Shown here: positions 19,988 to 29,662 of the stretch, one piece after another
Layout of the letters: each line of letters begins with the position of its first letter
How positions within the stretch are numbered: the first letter of the stretch is position 1
From: Calditrichales bacterium MX18-03
GTDB taxonomy: Bacteria; Bacillota; Clostridia; Lutisporales; Lutisporaceae
DNA length: 64,000 nt
Direction: 5' to 3'
Assembly (NCBI GenBank): GCA_021083345.1
Contig: JAJGRE010000001.1
Location: 1,116,001 to 1,180,000, forward strand
Program-made: the position numbers and the translations under genes
The notes under the pieces: generated by a model
Seen by the model: only the letters and a program-made list of their open reading frames with translations
The model's database searches: none
Told to the model about the DNA's origin: nothing

Positions 19988-20620
19988 TTATTTTACAGCC
20001 ACCTTCACCAGGGAAGGCCGTATGACCCTGCAGCCCAGCTGGTAGCCTTTTTGCAGGACTTCCTTTACTTTGTTCTCGTCATCGCCGCAGCATTCCACCT
20101 GCATGACGGCGTGGTGGAGATTGGGATCGAATTCCTGCTCCAGGGCTTCTATTTCCTTCAGGCCGTTCTTGGTCAGGACATCCGTCAGCTGCTTGCCCAC
20201 CATCTCGACACCGTCGCTGTATTTGGGATCCAGTTGGTCGCATTTGAAAGCGGCCACAGCCCGTTCCAGGTTGTCAACAACGGGCAAAATCTGCTTCATA
20301 ATGGACTCCAGTGCAAACTGGTACATGTCGTCCCGTTCTTTTGCCACTCTCTTTTTATAATTCTCAAAATCCGCCTGCAGTCTTGCAAGCCGGTTGAAAT
20401 AGTCCTCGCACTGCTTTTTGAGACCTTCGATTTCTTTTGAGACGTCTCCGGCACCCTGATCTTCATTTGCTTCTGCACTGCCGGCATTCTGCTGTCCTTC
20501 CTGATTCTCCTTCAGTTCATCCACTTTGTTACCAACCTTCCCTTCCGTATCAGCGGATTCCATCACAACCGCTTCATCAAACTGCGGACTTTCTTTATCC
20601 TGTTGCTTTCTATGCTTCAT
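19988..20620 (-). CDS. grpE: Nucleotide exchange factor GrpE
   Basis: GrpE releases ADP from DnaK. The 210-residue protein has an acidic, variable N-terminus (about 1-70), a long coiled coil (about 70-125, with RLQADFENYKKRVAKE) and the C-terminal beta domain (EQEFDPNLHHAVMQVE and GYQLGCRVIRPSLVKV). It lies between hrcA and dnaK, the standard order. Confidence 0.97.
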   Translation of the reverse strand: MKHRKQQDKESPQFDEAVVMESADTEGKVGNKVDELKENQEGQQNAGSAEANEDQGAGDVSKEIEGLKKQCEDYFNRLARLQADFENYKKRVAKERDDMYQFALESIMKQILPVVDNLERAVAAFKCDQLDPKYSDGVEMVGKQLTDVLTKNGLKEIEALEQEFDPNLHHAVMQVECCGDDENKVKEVLQKGYQLGCRVIRPSLVKVAVK

Positions 20621-20665
20621 TTTCCGACCACCTCAGTATTATTTATGTAAAGGATGGGGCAGCTT

Positions 20666-21697
20666 TCACCCCTTCAGAATCTTTGTCAGGATCTCACTCA
20701 GATTCTGCGTCATGCAATCCACGACGGAAATAACCTTGGAGTACTCCATTCTCGTGGGACCGATAACGCCTACCGATCCGACCACCCGGCCATTGATCTT
20801 GTAAGTCGCTGTAATCAGGCTGCAATCCCTGAACTGCTCGATCTGATTCTCACTGCCGATGCTGATATTGATATCTTCTTTTGTTTCATTCAAAGCCTTA
20901 AAGAGGATGCTCTTTTCTTCAAGGGTATTCAGGAAGGTTCTGGCTTTGCTGATATCGTTGTACTCCGGAAGGTTAAGCAGATTGGCAAGTCCGTCGCGGT
21001 AGATCTCAGCGGTGTCCGAATAAACCAGTGTCTGCAGCAGCTCCGGAAATATCTGCTCGATGATTTCCACATAGCCCAATGCATGATTGAGCATATGCTC
21101 CAGATCAAAGCTTTCAATCTCCTCCATGTTGCACCCTGCCAGCTTGTCATTCAGCATATTGGTGATCCGCTGCAGCGCCTCCGGCGTTATGTCGTGAACC
21201 AGCCTGAGCACGCTGTTTTTGACCATGCCGGCATCCGTGATGATAACAGCCAAAACAGCTGCCTTCTCGATCCGGATCAGCTGTATGTGCTTCAAACCGC
21301 CCCGTCTGAGCTGCGGCGCCAATACGATGGATGTATAGTGGGTCAGCTGTGAAAGCAGTCTGGATGCATGTTTGACCAGCCTGTCGATCTCACCCAGGGT
21401 TTCATGGAATTCCTTTTTGATGATTTCCTGTTGTACGTCGTTTATTCTTTTCTGCTTCATAATGTCGTCTACATACAACCGATAGCCTTTGTCCGAAGGA
21501 ATCCTTCCTGCTGAGGTATGGGGCTGTTCAATATAGCCCAGATCCTCCAGGTCTGCCATTTCGTTTCTGATTGTAGCCGGACTGGTACCTGTCAGGTATT
21601 TCTTGGATATTGTTCTGGATCCTACCGGCTCCGCCGTATTGATATAGTCCTCTATGATGGCTTGCAATATCAGCCTTTTTCTGTCGCCCAGCTCCAT
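20666..21697 (-). CDS. hrcA: Heat-inducible transcription repressor HrcA
   Basis: HrcA binds the CIRCE operator and represses class I heat-shock genes. Its activity depends on GroEL. The 343-residue protein has the N-terminal winged helix (MELGDRKRLILQAIIEDYI and the RNEMADLEDLGY recognition region), the central GAF-like dimer domain and a C-terminal tail. It is the first gene of the operon, directly behind a perfect CIRCE element, so it is autoregulated. Confidence 0.97.
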   Translation of the reverse strand: MELGDRKRLILQAIIEDYINTAEPVGSRTISKKYLTGTSPATIRNEMADLEDLGYIEQPHTSAGRIPSDKGYRLYVDDIMKQKRINDVQQEIIKKEFHETLGEIDRLVKHASRLLSQLTHYTSIVLAPQLRRGGLKHIQLIRIEKAAVLAVIITDAGMVKNSVLRLVHDITPEALQRITNMLNDKLAGCNMEEIESFDLEHMLNHALGYVEIIEQIFPELLQTLVYSDTAEIYRDGLANLLNLPEYNDISKARTFLNTLEEKSILFKALNETKEDINISIGSENQIEQFRDCSLITATYKINGRVVGSVGVIGPTRMEYSKVISVVDCMTQNLSEILTKILKG

Positions 21698-21714
21698 TCA
21701 CTTCACCACCTTTG

Positions 21715-21741
21715 TTAGCACTCTACGTTATCGAGTGCTAA
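21715..21741. promoter_or_regulatory. CIRCE operator for HrcA
   Basis: A perfect CIRCE element: TTAGCACTC, nine bases, GAGTGCTAA. It starts 18 bp upstream of the hrcA start codon and lies just downstream of the promoter -10, so HrcA binding would block the hrcA-grpE-dnaK-dnaJ operon. Confidence 0.98.
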
Positions 21742-21751
21742 TTCTGTCTTT

Positions 21752-21780
21752 AAAATATCACTGACGCCTGTTTTTGTCAA
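21752..21780 (-). promoter_or_regulatory. Sigma-A promoter of the heat-shock operon
   Basis: On the minus strand a perfect -35 TTGACA (plus 21775-21780) is separated by 17 bp from a -10-like TATTTT (plus 21752-21757). Transcription would begin at or just before the CIRCE element. Confidence 0.8.
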
Positions 21781-21832
21781 TAGGTTTTTAAGAAAAAAAG
21801 ACTGTCTACGGGCTCTTTTTTCCATACGGATG

Positions 21833-22957
21833 TTACATCAGTTCGACAAAAACCAGGTTGGACAAATCCCTGCCTTTAGCTGTCAGCCGGACAAAGCCGT
21901 TTTTCTTTTCCAACAGACCGCACACTTTCAATTTATTGATTTTTGCACCGTAAATGCAGTCCACACTTGCCTGATACCTTTCCTCGAAATCCGCCTCAGA
22001 TAAGCCTTCATTCAGCCTTAAGGCAAGAAATGCCGTTTCCCACATGTCTTCTGCACGGCTGATGCTTTCTCCGTCTTCTACCGGATAGCTCCCCGCTTCC
22101 ACGCAGCCTGCATACCGCTCCGGTTCCCTGTAATTCCAGAAGCGCCTGCCGTCCAGCTTAGAATGGCTGCCTGCACCCAACCCCAGGTATTCTTCATTGT
22201 GCCAGTAAACCAGGTTGTGCAGGCACGCCCGGCCTTCTCTGGCATAATTTGAGATTTCATATTGATGGTACCCATAACCCGCCAGTATTTCTGCCGTACT
22301 GTGGTACATTCTTCTGTCTTCCTCTTCATCCGGAAGCGTCAAGCTGCCTTGCTGATGCATGGCGTGGAGTCTTGTCCCCTCTTCCAGCTTCAGGCTGTAG
22401 CAGGAAAGGTGCTCCGGGCCCAGCTCCGCAACGGCGCGCAGTGTTTCTTCCCACATCCCTTGCGTTTGTCCCGGCAGCGCAAACATCAAATCTACATTAA
22501 TATTATCGAAGCCTGCTTTTCTTGCCATCCCAAAGCTTTTCACGAAGGTCCCTGCATCATGTATCCTGCCGATATCCCGGAGCAGCTGCTGCTGCCAAGC
22601 CTGAAGCCCGATGCTCAGCCGGTTGATTCCCATACGCCGGTATGCATTCAGGCTTTCTTCCGTGACGGTTCCCGGATTGCATTCCATGCTGACCTCCGCT
22701 CCCGGCAGCAAATCAGGCTGCAACCGCTCCATGACCACCCTGATCAGGGCATAATGAATAACGGTGGGCGTTCCCCCACCGATATACACTGTCCGGTATT
22801 TTAAATTGTGCTTGTTCCGGTACAATTCCAGTTCCTTCAGCATGGCTGCAATGTAGCGTGCCGCTTCCTGCTCCCTGCCTTCATATGAATTGAAGTCACA
22901 GTAAAGGCACTTGTGCCTGCAAAAAGGTATATGCAGGTAAAGACCGATTTCCTTCAT
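21833..22957 (-). CDS. hemW: HemW, heme chaperone-like radical SAM protein
   Basis: HemW resembles coproporphyrinogen dehydrogenase HemN but lacks its activity. It binds heme and is thought to insert it into proteins. The 374-residue protein starts MKEIGLYLHIPFC and has the radical-SAM cluster motif C-x3-C-x2-C (CRHKCLYC). An aromatic residue follows the second cysteine, as in HemW. It lies between lepA and hrcA as in Bacillus. Confidence 0.94.
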   Translation of the reverse strand: MKEIGLYLHIPFCRHKCLYCDFNSYEGREQEAARYIAAMLKELELYRNKHNLKYRTVYIGGGTPTVIHYALIRVVMERLQPDLLPGAEVSMECNPGTVTEESLNAYRRMGINRLSIGLQAWQQQLLRDIGRIHDAGTFVKSFGMARKAGFDNINVDLMFALPGQTQGMWEETLRAVAELGPEHLSCYSLKLEEGTRLHAMHQQGSLTLPDEEEDRRMYHSTAEILAGYGYHQYEISNYAREGRACLHNLVYWHNEEYLGLGAGSHSKLDGRRFWNYREPERYAGCVEAGSYPVEDGESISRAEDMWETAFLALRLNEGLSEADFEERYQASVDCIYGAKINKLKVCGLLEKKNGFVRLTAKGRDLSNLVFVELM

Positions 22958-22979
22958 CCTGCTTCTCTCCTTGGCCTTA

Positions 22980-24788
22980 TCAATCATTCAGCTTCAGTAC
23001 CGACATAAAGGCTTCCTGCGGCAGCTCCACGCTTCCCACCTGGCGCATCCGCTTCTTGCCTTCCTTTTGCTTTTCCAGAAGCTTTTTCTTTCGTGTTATA
23101 TCGCCGCCGTAGCATTTCGCCAGTACATCCTTACGGAGTGCCCTGACAGTCTCCCTGGCTATTATTTTCTGTCCTACCGCCGCTTGTATGGGTATTTCAA
23201 ACATCTGTCTCGGGATAACATCCTTCAGTTTCTCGGCTATTGCTCTGCCTCTGGCATAGGCTTTATCCTTGTGAACGATAAAGGAAAGCGCGTCCACCGT
23301 TTCTCCGTTCAGCATGATGTCAAGCTTGACCAGCTCGGATTTTTCATAGCCCATCAACTCATAATCGAAAGAGGCATAGCCTTTTGTCCTGGATTTCAAC
23401 GCATCAAAGAAATCATAAATGATTTCGTTGAGAGGCAGTTCATAGTTCAGTATTGCCCTTTTTTCTTCCATATACTGCATATCCTTGAATATGCCTCTGC
23501 GGTTCTGGCACAGGTCCATGATCGCTCCCACATATTCAGTTGGCGTCATGATCGTCGCCTTAACGATAGGCTCCTCCATAAAGTCAATTTCCTGAGGTGC
23601 CGGCATGTTGGTGGGGTTGGACACCTCCAGTTTTTCCCCGTTGGTTTTGATAACATGATAGATAACGCTGGGCGCTGTCGTCACCAGATTCAGATCGAAC
23701 TCCCGCTCCAGCCTTTCCTGAATGATTTCCATATGCAAAAGCCCTAAAAAACCGCTGCGGAATCCAAATCCCAAGGCTACTGAGGTTTCAGGCTCAAAGA
23801 GCAGTGCCGCGTCATTCAGCTGCAGCTTTTCCAATGCATCCCGTAGATTGTCGTAGTCAGCCCCATCTGCAGGGTAAATGCCGCAGTATACCATTGAGGT
23901 AACCTTCCTATAACCCGGCAGCGCTTCGGTGCACGGATTCTCCGCATCGGTTATGGTATCTCCGACATGAATATCCTTTACATTCTTAATACTGGCCGTA
24001 ACGTAGCCGACTTCACCGGCCATCAGGATGTTGCCCGGAAACATGTTGGGCCGGAAGGTGCCGACCTCTACCACATCATATTCTTTGCCATTCTGCATCA
24101 TACGCATTCTCATGCCGGGCTTCAAGATGCCGTCAATCACTCGGATATAAGCAATAACACCTTTGTAGCTATCATAGAGAGAGTCAAAAATCAGCGCCTT
24201 CAGCGGCTTTTCTTCATCCCCTTTAGGGCACGGTATATATTGAACAACACCCTCCAGCACTTCCTCAATATTGATTCCGTCCTTAGCCGAAATAAGCGCG
24301 GCATTGGCAGAATCCAATCCGATGACATCTTCGATTTCCTTCTTTACAAATTCCGGATCGGCACTGGGTAAGTCTATTTTGTTTATAACCGGGTAAAGCT
24401 CCAGATTATTATCCAATGCCAGATAGACGTTTGCCAGGGTCTGTGCTTCGATACCCTGTGTCGCGTCTACGACCACGATGGCGCCTTCACAGGCCGCCAA
24501 ACTTCTGGAAACCTCATAAGTAAAATCCACGTGGCCCGGTGTATCGATCAGGTTGAACATATACTCCTGCCCGTCCTTGGCTTTGTAGCTCAGCCTGACG
24601 GATTGCAGCTTTATTGTGATGCCCCGCTCCCTTTCCAGGTCCATATTGTCCAGAACCTGCTCCTGCATTTCCCTTTCGGAAATAACACCGGTTTTTTCGA
24701 TCAGACGGTCTGCCAGGGTTGACTTTCCATGGTCGATATGGGCGATGATGCAGAAATTGCGGATGTGTTTTTGTCTATCGCTTGCCAT
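22980..24788 (-). CDS. lepA: Elongation factor 4 (LepA)
   Basis: LepA is a ribosomal GTPase linked to back-translocation and to translation initiation or 30S assembly. The 602-residue protein has the family length. Motifs are G1 AHIDHGKS near residue 16, [16 protein letters not shown] and the C-terminal LepA-specific domain ([18 protein letters not shown]). It is followed by hemW with a 22-bp gap. Confidence 0.98.
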   Translation of the reverse strand: MASDRQKHIRNFCIIAHIDHGKSTLADRLIEKTGVISEREMQEQVLDNMDLERERGITIKLQSVRLSYKAKDGQEYMFNLIDTPGHVDFTYEVSRSLAACEGAIVVVDATQGIEAQTLANVYLALDNNLELYPVINKIDLPSADPEFVKKEIEDVIGLDSANAALISAKDGINIEEVLEGVVQYIPCPKGDEEKPLKALIFDSLYDSYKGVIAYIRVIDGILKPGMRMRMMQNGKEYDVVEVGTFRPNMFPGNILMAGEVGYVTASIKNVKDIHVGDTITDAENPCTEALPGYRKVTSMVYCGIYPADGADYDNLRDALEKLQLNDAALLFEPETSVALGFGFRSGFLGLLHMEIIQERLEREFDLNLVTTAPSVIYHVIKTNGEKLEVSNPTNMPAPQEIDFMEEPIVKATIMTPTEYVGAIMDLCQNRRGIFKDMQYMEEKRAILNYELPLNEIIYDFFDALKSRTKGYASFDYELMGYEKSELVKLDIMLNGETVDALSFIVHKDKAYARGRAIAEKLKDVIPRQMFEIPIQAAVGQKIIARETVRALRKDVLAKCYGGDITRKKKLLEKQKEGKKRMRQVGSVELPQEAFMSVLKLND

Positions 24789-24877
24789 TAAGGCCTTCCT
24801 CCTTTGAAACCTTTCGATTCTACGCTTTCTTCGATAAATTATAGCATAAACCTTTTTAACAATCTATAAATAAATAA

Positions 24878-24897
24878 ATGCGCCGCAACGACGCATA
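24878..24897 (-). terminator. Hairpin upstream of lepA
   Basis: An ATGCGCCGC/GACGCAT-type stem lies in the 119-bp gap between the yqxA-position gene and lepA. It is followed on the minus strand by an A/T-rich stretch. It may partly end the spoIIP transcript. Confidence 0.5.
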
Positions 24898-24907
24898 TTA
24901 TTTTATC

Positions 24908-25237
24908 CTATTCCAGCTGACTCTTCACATACTCCGACAGCTGCCGGCCGTATTCTTTTGTCTGGGACAGAGCTTCATCCTTCAGCCTGACGACCGGGCT
25001 GATGTCAAAGCGGAAGCTTTCACCGACGATGTCCACTCTCAGCAGGTCATCTTCCAGTATGCTCATGCCTATGGCATACCTGTCATCCTTGCTCATCATC
25101 ATTCTCCGAGTGGACAAGTCGGTCATGCGGATCAGACTGACCATAAACGCCAGACAAAGGACAATCGCAGCGGTTTGCTTCAATCTATGCTGAAAGCGCT
25201 GCTTTCTGATTTTTTTCATTTCACTGCGCTTCTCCAT
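24908..25237 (-). CDS. Single-pass membrane protein in the yqxA position
   Basis: A 109-residue protein with a basic N-terminus (RSEMKKIRKQRFQHRLKQ) and one membrane helix (about 26-42: AAIVLCLAFMVSLI). The rest should face outward. I recognise no catalytic motif. In Bacillus subtilis a DUF3679 gene, yqxA, sits between spoIIP and lepA. This gene has the same place, size and topology, so a sporulation-linked role is plausible but inferred from position only. It starts 1 bp after the spoIIP stop. Confidence 0.75.
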   Translation of the reverse strand: MEKRSEMKKIRKQRFQHRLKQTAAIVLCLAFMVSLIRMTDLSTRRMMMSKDDRYAIGMSILEDDLLRVDIVGESFRFDISPVVRLKDEALSQTKEYGRQLSEYVKSQLE

Positions 25238-25238
25238 G

Positions 25239-26507
25239 CTATCTTGCCTCCAGGTCTTTCAGTACCTCCCCGATTACCTTGCCCAAAAGTTCACCGGAGT
25301 ACTGCGCTTCCTCATTGGTATTCAGCATGCATCCTACTTCTATCAACATGGAATGGTTGCTGAAGTATTGGTTGTACTTGCTCTTTTCCTTTTCCTCAAT
25401 ACGCAGGAACAACCCGGGATATAGTTTATCCATTTTTTTCTTTATATATACTGCAAACTTTTCCAGCTCTTTATAGTTGGGATTGCCTTTCCCCACCACC
25501 AGCATGATTCTGGCTGCTTTCCTGCCATTTATGACAGCGGTATATTCGTTCTTCTTGGCCTGATTGTTGGCACTTCCGCTTACGGCAAAAGCATCCCGAT
25601 GGACATCCAGAATGACCTTCAGACTTTTGTACCGCGTCACGTTCCGCTTGATAGTCAGCAGGGAATTGCTGTAGGAGTATGCATAGGAGTCCTTATCGTG
25701 ATAGGTCTTGTCATGGATGACCCGGTACTTGTATTTGTCCTGCAAATACTTGGCCAGCTTAGTGCCTACCGAAACAACACTGTAGTTTTCATTCAGGGTG
25801 TGATAGTTAAGCGCTGTATTAGGCATATAGCTCTCGGTTGCATGAGTATGGTAGATCAGAACCTGCGGTGCTTTTGAATCGATTGCAATCCGCCCCGGTT
25901 CACCGACATTTTCATCAACGGTGGGCCGGCTGGGCGGATTTGCCGCCGGAACCGGTTCGTCCGGTGTCGCCTGTCCGCTGCCTGACGTTTCCGTATATTC
26001 GTCCGCTTCATTAAAGTAAATAGCCCCTTCCGGTGCATCTTCAAAGCTGGTGATGCTTGGAAGGTCTATACCCGGCGTACTGCCGCCGGCAGCTGCAAAG
26101 TAGGAGGAATTGTACTGGCTGAAAGCGGTATAGACAAAGTTGAAAAAAGTGACGGGATTGTCGAAGCTGGTATGAAGGCCGTCCGTCATCCGGCTGAAGA
26201 CAGACGCCAGAAGCCCCGGCATGGGATACCCGTACCGGCTCTCGTGGCTTACCTTGGCGGGTACGATGGTGCTGCTCAGAACCTGGATGCAGAAATTATC
26301 GGCATAGGCTTCCATCTGCAGCCTCTTTTCAATATCGGCATTGAAAGCTTCTACTGCAGCAGCGCCCATATCATATTCCGGCGCATAAAGCCACCTGAAA
26401 AAGAAAAACAGCGCGGCAAAAATAAATAATGCCAGCACCAGCATGACAGTATTCCGATAGTTCCATATAATCTTTTGTTGATTCAAGCATGCCACCTCTT
26501 TCGCCAA
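25239..26507 (-). CDS. spoIIP: Stage II sporulation protein P, peptidoglycan hydrolase
   Basis: SpoIIP is an amidase and endopeptidase that thins septal peptidoglycan during engulfment, with SpoIID and SpoIIM. The 422-residue protein has an N-terminal membrane helix (about 20-41), a linker rich in Pro/Thr/Glu and the C-terminal catalytic domain. Visible conserved elements are HTHATESY (zinc ligands and Glu), DVHRDA and LIEVGCMLNTNEEA. It lies downstream of gpr as in Bacillus, but 420 bp of repeat DNA separate them here. Confidence 0.95.
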   Translation of the reverse strand: MAKEVACLNQQKIIWNYRNTVMLVLALFIFAALFFFFRWLYAPEYDMGAAAVEAFNADIEKRLQMEAYADNFCIQVLSSTIVPAKVSHESRYGYPMPGLLASVFSRMTDGLHTSFDNPVTFFNFVYTAFSQYNSSYFAAAGGSTPGIDLPSITSFEDAPEGAIYFNEADEYTETSGSGQATPDEPVPAANPPSRPTVDENVGEPGRIAIDSKAPQVLIYHTHATESYMPNTALNYHTLNENYSVVSVGTKLAKYLQDKYKYRVIHDKTYHDKDSYAYSYSNSLLTIKRNVTRYKSLKVILDVHRDAFAVSGSANNQAKKNEYTAVINGRKAARIMLVVGKGNPNYKELEKFAVYIKKKMDKLYPGLFLRIEEKEKSKYNQYFSNHSMLIEVGCMLNTNEEAQYSGELLGKVIGEVLKDLEAR

Positions 26508-26619
26508 TTACCCTGATCCTACTAATATTTAGAACAAAGGCGGCCTTGAGCCGCATTTGAAGCCCATGCGCCATTTCCGAGTTCATGAGGAAATACTGGT
26601 GCGGGCAGTTAAATCAAAT

Positions 26620-26660
26620 TTTTATTGTATAAGAAAGTCATACTTTCTTATACAATAAAA
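26620..26660. repeat. Perfect 19-bp inverted repeat with 3-nt loop
   Basis: The arms 26620-26638 and 26642-26660 are exactly complementary around the loop CAT. The stem is AT-rich with A/T runs at both ends, so it could serve as a terminator in either direction. It lies in the gpr-spoIIP gap. Confidence 0.85.
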
Positions 26661-26702
26661 CAATATGCCGGGCATGCCTTATATATGAATGAGGAACTGC
26701 AA

Positions 26703-26883
26703 AATAATAAAACCCAGTTTTGAAGCTGCTCTTTTCCGCCAATACTGCGTTGGAAATGCGTTGCCAACATACAGAAATACAGTTGGCAGCCATTTGGCCT
26801 CAGACGCAATAACATCATTATTGCTCCTTCCTCCGCCTAGTCTTGACGAAAACTATCTCGCTTGAAAACCGGGTTTTATTATT
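26703..26883. repeat. MITE-like intergenic repeat, copy 1
   Basis: A 181-bp segment bounded by 19-bp inverted terminal repeats (26703-26721 and 26865-26883, one mismatch; AATAATAAAACCC at the left end). It codes for nothing. Its right half (about 26815-26856) shares a CTCC-n-TCCTCCGCCT core and following bases with the reverse complement of the 34071-34235 repeat, so the two belong to one non-autonomous repeat family. Confidence 0.7.
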
Positions 26884-26927
26884 CCGCTGTTCCTATCAGC
26901 CGGGTCACCCGGCCGATTTAGTGCCTT

Positions 26928-27932
26928 TTAGTTAATGAACCGCCCCACATCATCCATTTCGATGCTGGGGTGCAGCGCGATGTTCAGACCGTCCGCAATC
27001 ACCACAGATATGTCTTCTATCAGCCGGTCTATTTCCTTGGGTGTAACCATCAGGTTGCCGATATAAGGCGCCAGCACTTCATTGATCAGCCTTTGCTTCT
27101 CATCCCTGTTCATGTTCTTCAGCATATTGTAGAACTCGCCTTCTTTTCTTGATTGGCTGACCAGAGAATCCACAAGCATATCAATGGTATCATTAGCCAT
27201 GGTCGCTGCATCCACCACCGTGGGTACGCCTATAGCAATCACCGGAACACCCATGCTTTCCTCGCTCAGTTCCTTGCGGTTGTTTCCCACGCCGGAGCCG
27301 GGGTTGATGCCTGTGTCGGCCAGCTGGATGGTGGTACTGATGCGCTCCATTTTCCTTGATGCCAAAGCATCGATTGCGATGACCAGATCCGGCTTGACCT
27401 TCTCCACGATCCCTCTGATGATCTCACTGGTTTCGATGCCGGTTATACCCAGTACGCCCGGGGCAATAGCACAAACAGACCGCACCCCTTCGTCCACTTG
27501 GTCCGGTACATATTCAATGATATGCCGTGTTACCAGCAAATGCTCTACAACTCTCGGCCCCAAGGCATCCGGTGTAACATTCCAGTTTCCGAGGCCTACC
27601 ACCAGTATGACGGAGTCATCTTTCAGACTGACGAGACGGATAATCTCCTCGGCAAGAGATCTTGTCACGTTCTCCTGCAGATCCTTATCATTGTCCCGCA
27701 GCTTCGGAACCTCGATGGTGATGTAATTTCCCTTGGGCTTACCAATGATTCTGGCTCCTACATCCTCCACAACCTTTACACGGGTTACGGTAATATCCTC
27801 CTGTTTCAGGATGTCCACTTCAACACCAGGTATATCGTTCCGGTTTTCCTGCCTGCTGTAAAATTCTCTGGCTTCTATGGCAAGGTCTGTTCTGACATGT
27901 CCTGCATGATATGCTGTTTCTTGCTGCGCCAT
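26928..27932 (-). CDS. gpr: GPR endopeptidase (spore protease)
   Basis: GPR is the A25-family protease that degrades small acid-soluble spore proteins at germination. The 334-residue precursor has the short propeptide and the VRTDLAIEA processing-site region (about 14-22). The catalytic-domain stretches VVGLGNWNVTPDALGPRV and DALASRKMERISTTIQ follow. A likely substrate, an alpha/beta-type SASP with an EFGI cleavage site, is coded at 40,553-40,822. Confidence 0.96.
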   Translation of the reverse strand: MAQQETAYHAGHVRTDLAIEAREFYSRQENRNDIPGVEVDILKQEDITVTRVKVVEDVGARIIGKPKGNYITIEVPKLRDNDKDLQENVTRSLAEEIIRLVSLKDDSVILVVGLGNWNVTPDALGPRVVEHLLVTRHIIEYVPDQVDEGVRSVCAIAPGVLGITGIETSEIIRGIVEKVKPDLVIAIDALASRKMERISTTIQLADTGINPGSGVGNNRKELSEESMGVPVIAIGVPTVVDAATMANDTIDMLVDSLVSQSRKEGEFYNMLKNMNRDEKQRLINEVLAPYIGNLMVTPKEIDRLIEDISVVIADGLNIALHPSIEMDDVGRFIN

Positions 27933-28160
27933 GCTGTCCCCTCCTCATTTCTATTAAAGTCCATCAATGAAAGTTTTTGTCCAATGCATCTTTTTTATTC
28001 GTTGAGGGACAGTAAAATAATAACACCCCAATAGGGATATATTATTTTTAAGCCTGTGCCGCCGGACAACTTTTACAGTTTGAACACAATATGCTTGCAA
28101 TTTTAAAACCGATGTGATAGAATACCTTTTGTCAATTGAATTTTGAAGGAGGTGAAGATT

Positions 28161-28424
28161 TTGGCAAATATCAAATCCGCTCTTAAGAGAATTAAAGTAA
28201 CAAGATTCAAGACAAGAAAGAATAAGATGATCATTTCCTCCTTGAAAACTTCTATAAGAAGGTTTGAAGATTCAGTAAAGGCCGGAAAATTCGATGAAGC
28301 AAAGGCTTTGTACGAAAGAGTGACAAGTCTTATTGATAAAGCAGCAGCAAAGGGTACCATCCACAAGAACACAGCTGCAAGAAAGAAATCCAGATTATCA
28401 AAGAAGCTTAAGGCTGCTATCTAG
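28161..28424 (+). CDS. rpsT: 30S ribosomal protein S20
   Basis: S20 is a basic helical protein bound to 16S rRNA. The product of 87 residues starts (L)ANIKSALKRIKVTRFK and ends KKSRLSKKLKAAI, matching the family along its length. A TTG at 28161 is chosen as start because AAGGAGGTGA lies just upstream and family members begin with MANIKSA. It is divergent from gpr, as in Bacillus subtilis. Confidence 0.97.
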   Translation: MANIKSALKRIKVTRFKTRKNKMIISSLKTSIRRFEDSVKAGKFDEAKALYERVTSLIDKAAAKGTIHKNTAARKKSRLSKKLKAAI

Positions 28425-28481
28425 TTTATAACGCCCTGACCCGTTCAGGGTTTTATACTTTTTTGAGGTAAAGCGGGTGCG

Positions 28482-28548
28482 AGGTAAATAGGGGACGGTT
28501 CTTGAATTGAATGTTCCATTCAATTCAAGAACCGTCCCCTATTTACCT
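28482..28548. terminator. Long perfect hairpin between rpsT and holA, copy 1
   Basis: Two 32-bp arms (28482-28513 and 28517-28548) are exactly complementary around a 3-nt loop. It ends at the base next to the holA stop and lies between convergent rpsT and holA, so it fits a bidirectional terminator. The core GGGACGGTTCTTGAATTG recurs at 35,951-36,013, which makes this a dispersed repeat rather than a one-off terminator. Confidence 0.9.
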
Positions 28549-29595
28549 TTATTCAAACAATGAAACCAACAGCAGCTCCATAGCAAGCCTGTCTCCCATT
28601 TTACCGGACTTTATCCCCAACTCGGCATCCAGGCATTTGTTAAATGCCGATTGAAGCACCGGCTTGCTGATTGTGGCGCTGTACTTCAGGCAGAGCTTGA
28701 CGGTGTATTCGTGAAGCTTGAGCTTTCCGGCGATGCTCCTTGCATCCATTCTTTGCTCATGCAGGGATGCTGTCATCATCATATTCTTGATCTGCCGCGA
28801 AATCAGTGCAAGGATGCCCAGGGAGGATTCCCCTTCCAGGAGCAAATCGCCATAAACCCGCAGGCTCTCGGCAACCTTCTTTTCGGAGCAGGCATTAATC
28901 AATTTGAATATATCGTGCTCCGGATTCCGGGGCATGACGGCTTCCATGTGCTGCATCGCAACGGTTCCGCCTTCTCCTACATAGCCGGTCAGCTTGGAGA
29001 GCAGGTTCTCCATATCGTACAGCGTTTTGCTTCCGCTCTTGTCCAGGTATCCGGACAGGTTAATGAAGGTGTCCAGCTCTCTGGATGCAATTTTGACACC
29101 GCTTCTGGATAAGGTATTGCGTATCCAGGTTCCCAGATCGTCCCGTTCAACCCGGTCAAATTCATAAACACTGCCGGTTTTCTTGATCTCGTTAAAAATC
29201 CTTCTTCGCTTGTCAACGCCGCCATAGCTGACAAACAACAGGCAAGTGGTATCCGGCAGATTGGCAATGATGTCTATGAAGGCCTGCGCGTCCTTGCTGC
29301 TGCCCTGTTCCGCATCCCCCTCCGTCTTGCCGGCCTTAAGAAGCCTGAAATCCCTGACGGCAACCAGCCTTTTTTCACATCCGAAGGGAAAGGTATCGCA
29401 GGCCGCTGACAACGGCTCGGCTTCCAGATGTTCACCCTCCAGCTGGGTATAGTTCATTTCAGGAAAAGCCGTTACAACCGTGCCCATCAGGTGCTCCCAG
29501 CCTTTATCCACCAGATAGGTCTCACAGCCGGTCATCAGATAGCAGCGGCCCACACCCTTTTCCTTTATTTCATTAATAAATTGTCGATAGCTCAT
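28549..29595 (-). CDS. holA: DNA polymerase III subunit delta
   Basis: HolA (YqeN) is the delta subunit of the clamp loader; it opens the sliding clamp. The 348-residue protein has the AAA-like N-terminal domain with the YLMTGCETYLVDKGW segment, the clamp-binding region and the C-terminal helical domain (IKNMMMTASL, FNKCLDAELGIKSG). The ATG at 29595 follows an AGGAGAAGGA ribosome site. It is downstream of comEC as in Bacillus. Confidence 0.92.
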   Translation of the reverse strand: MSYRQFINEIKEKGVGRCYLMTGCETYLVDKGWEHLMGTVVTAFPEMNYTQLEGEHLEAEPLSAACDTFPFGCEKRLVAVRDFRLLKAGKTEGDAEQGSSKDAQAFIDIIANLPDTTCLLFVSYGGVDKRRRIFNEIKKTGSVYEFDRVERDDLGTWIRNTLSRSGVKIASRELDTFINLSGYLDKSGSKTLYDMENLLSKLTGYVGEGGTVAMQHMEAVMPRNPEHDIFKLINACSEKKVAESLRVYGDLLLEGESSLGILALISRQIKNMMMTASLHEQRMDARSIAGKLKLHEYTVKLCLKYSATISKPVLQSAFNKCLDAELGIKSGKMGDRLAMELLLVSLFE

Positions 29596-29662
29596 ATTCC
29601 TTCTCCTGTGCATGCTGATATGTCCATTATATACTACTCAGAGGCGCCATCACAACAGCAAC

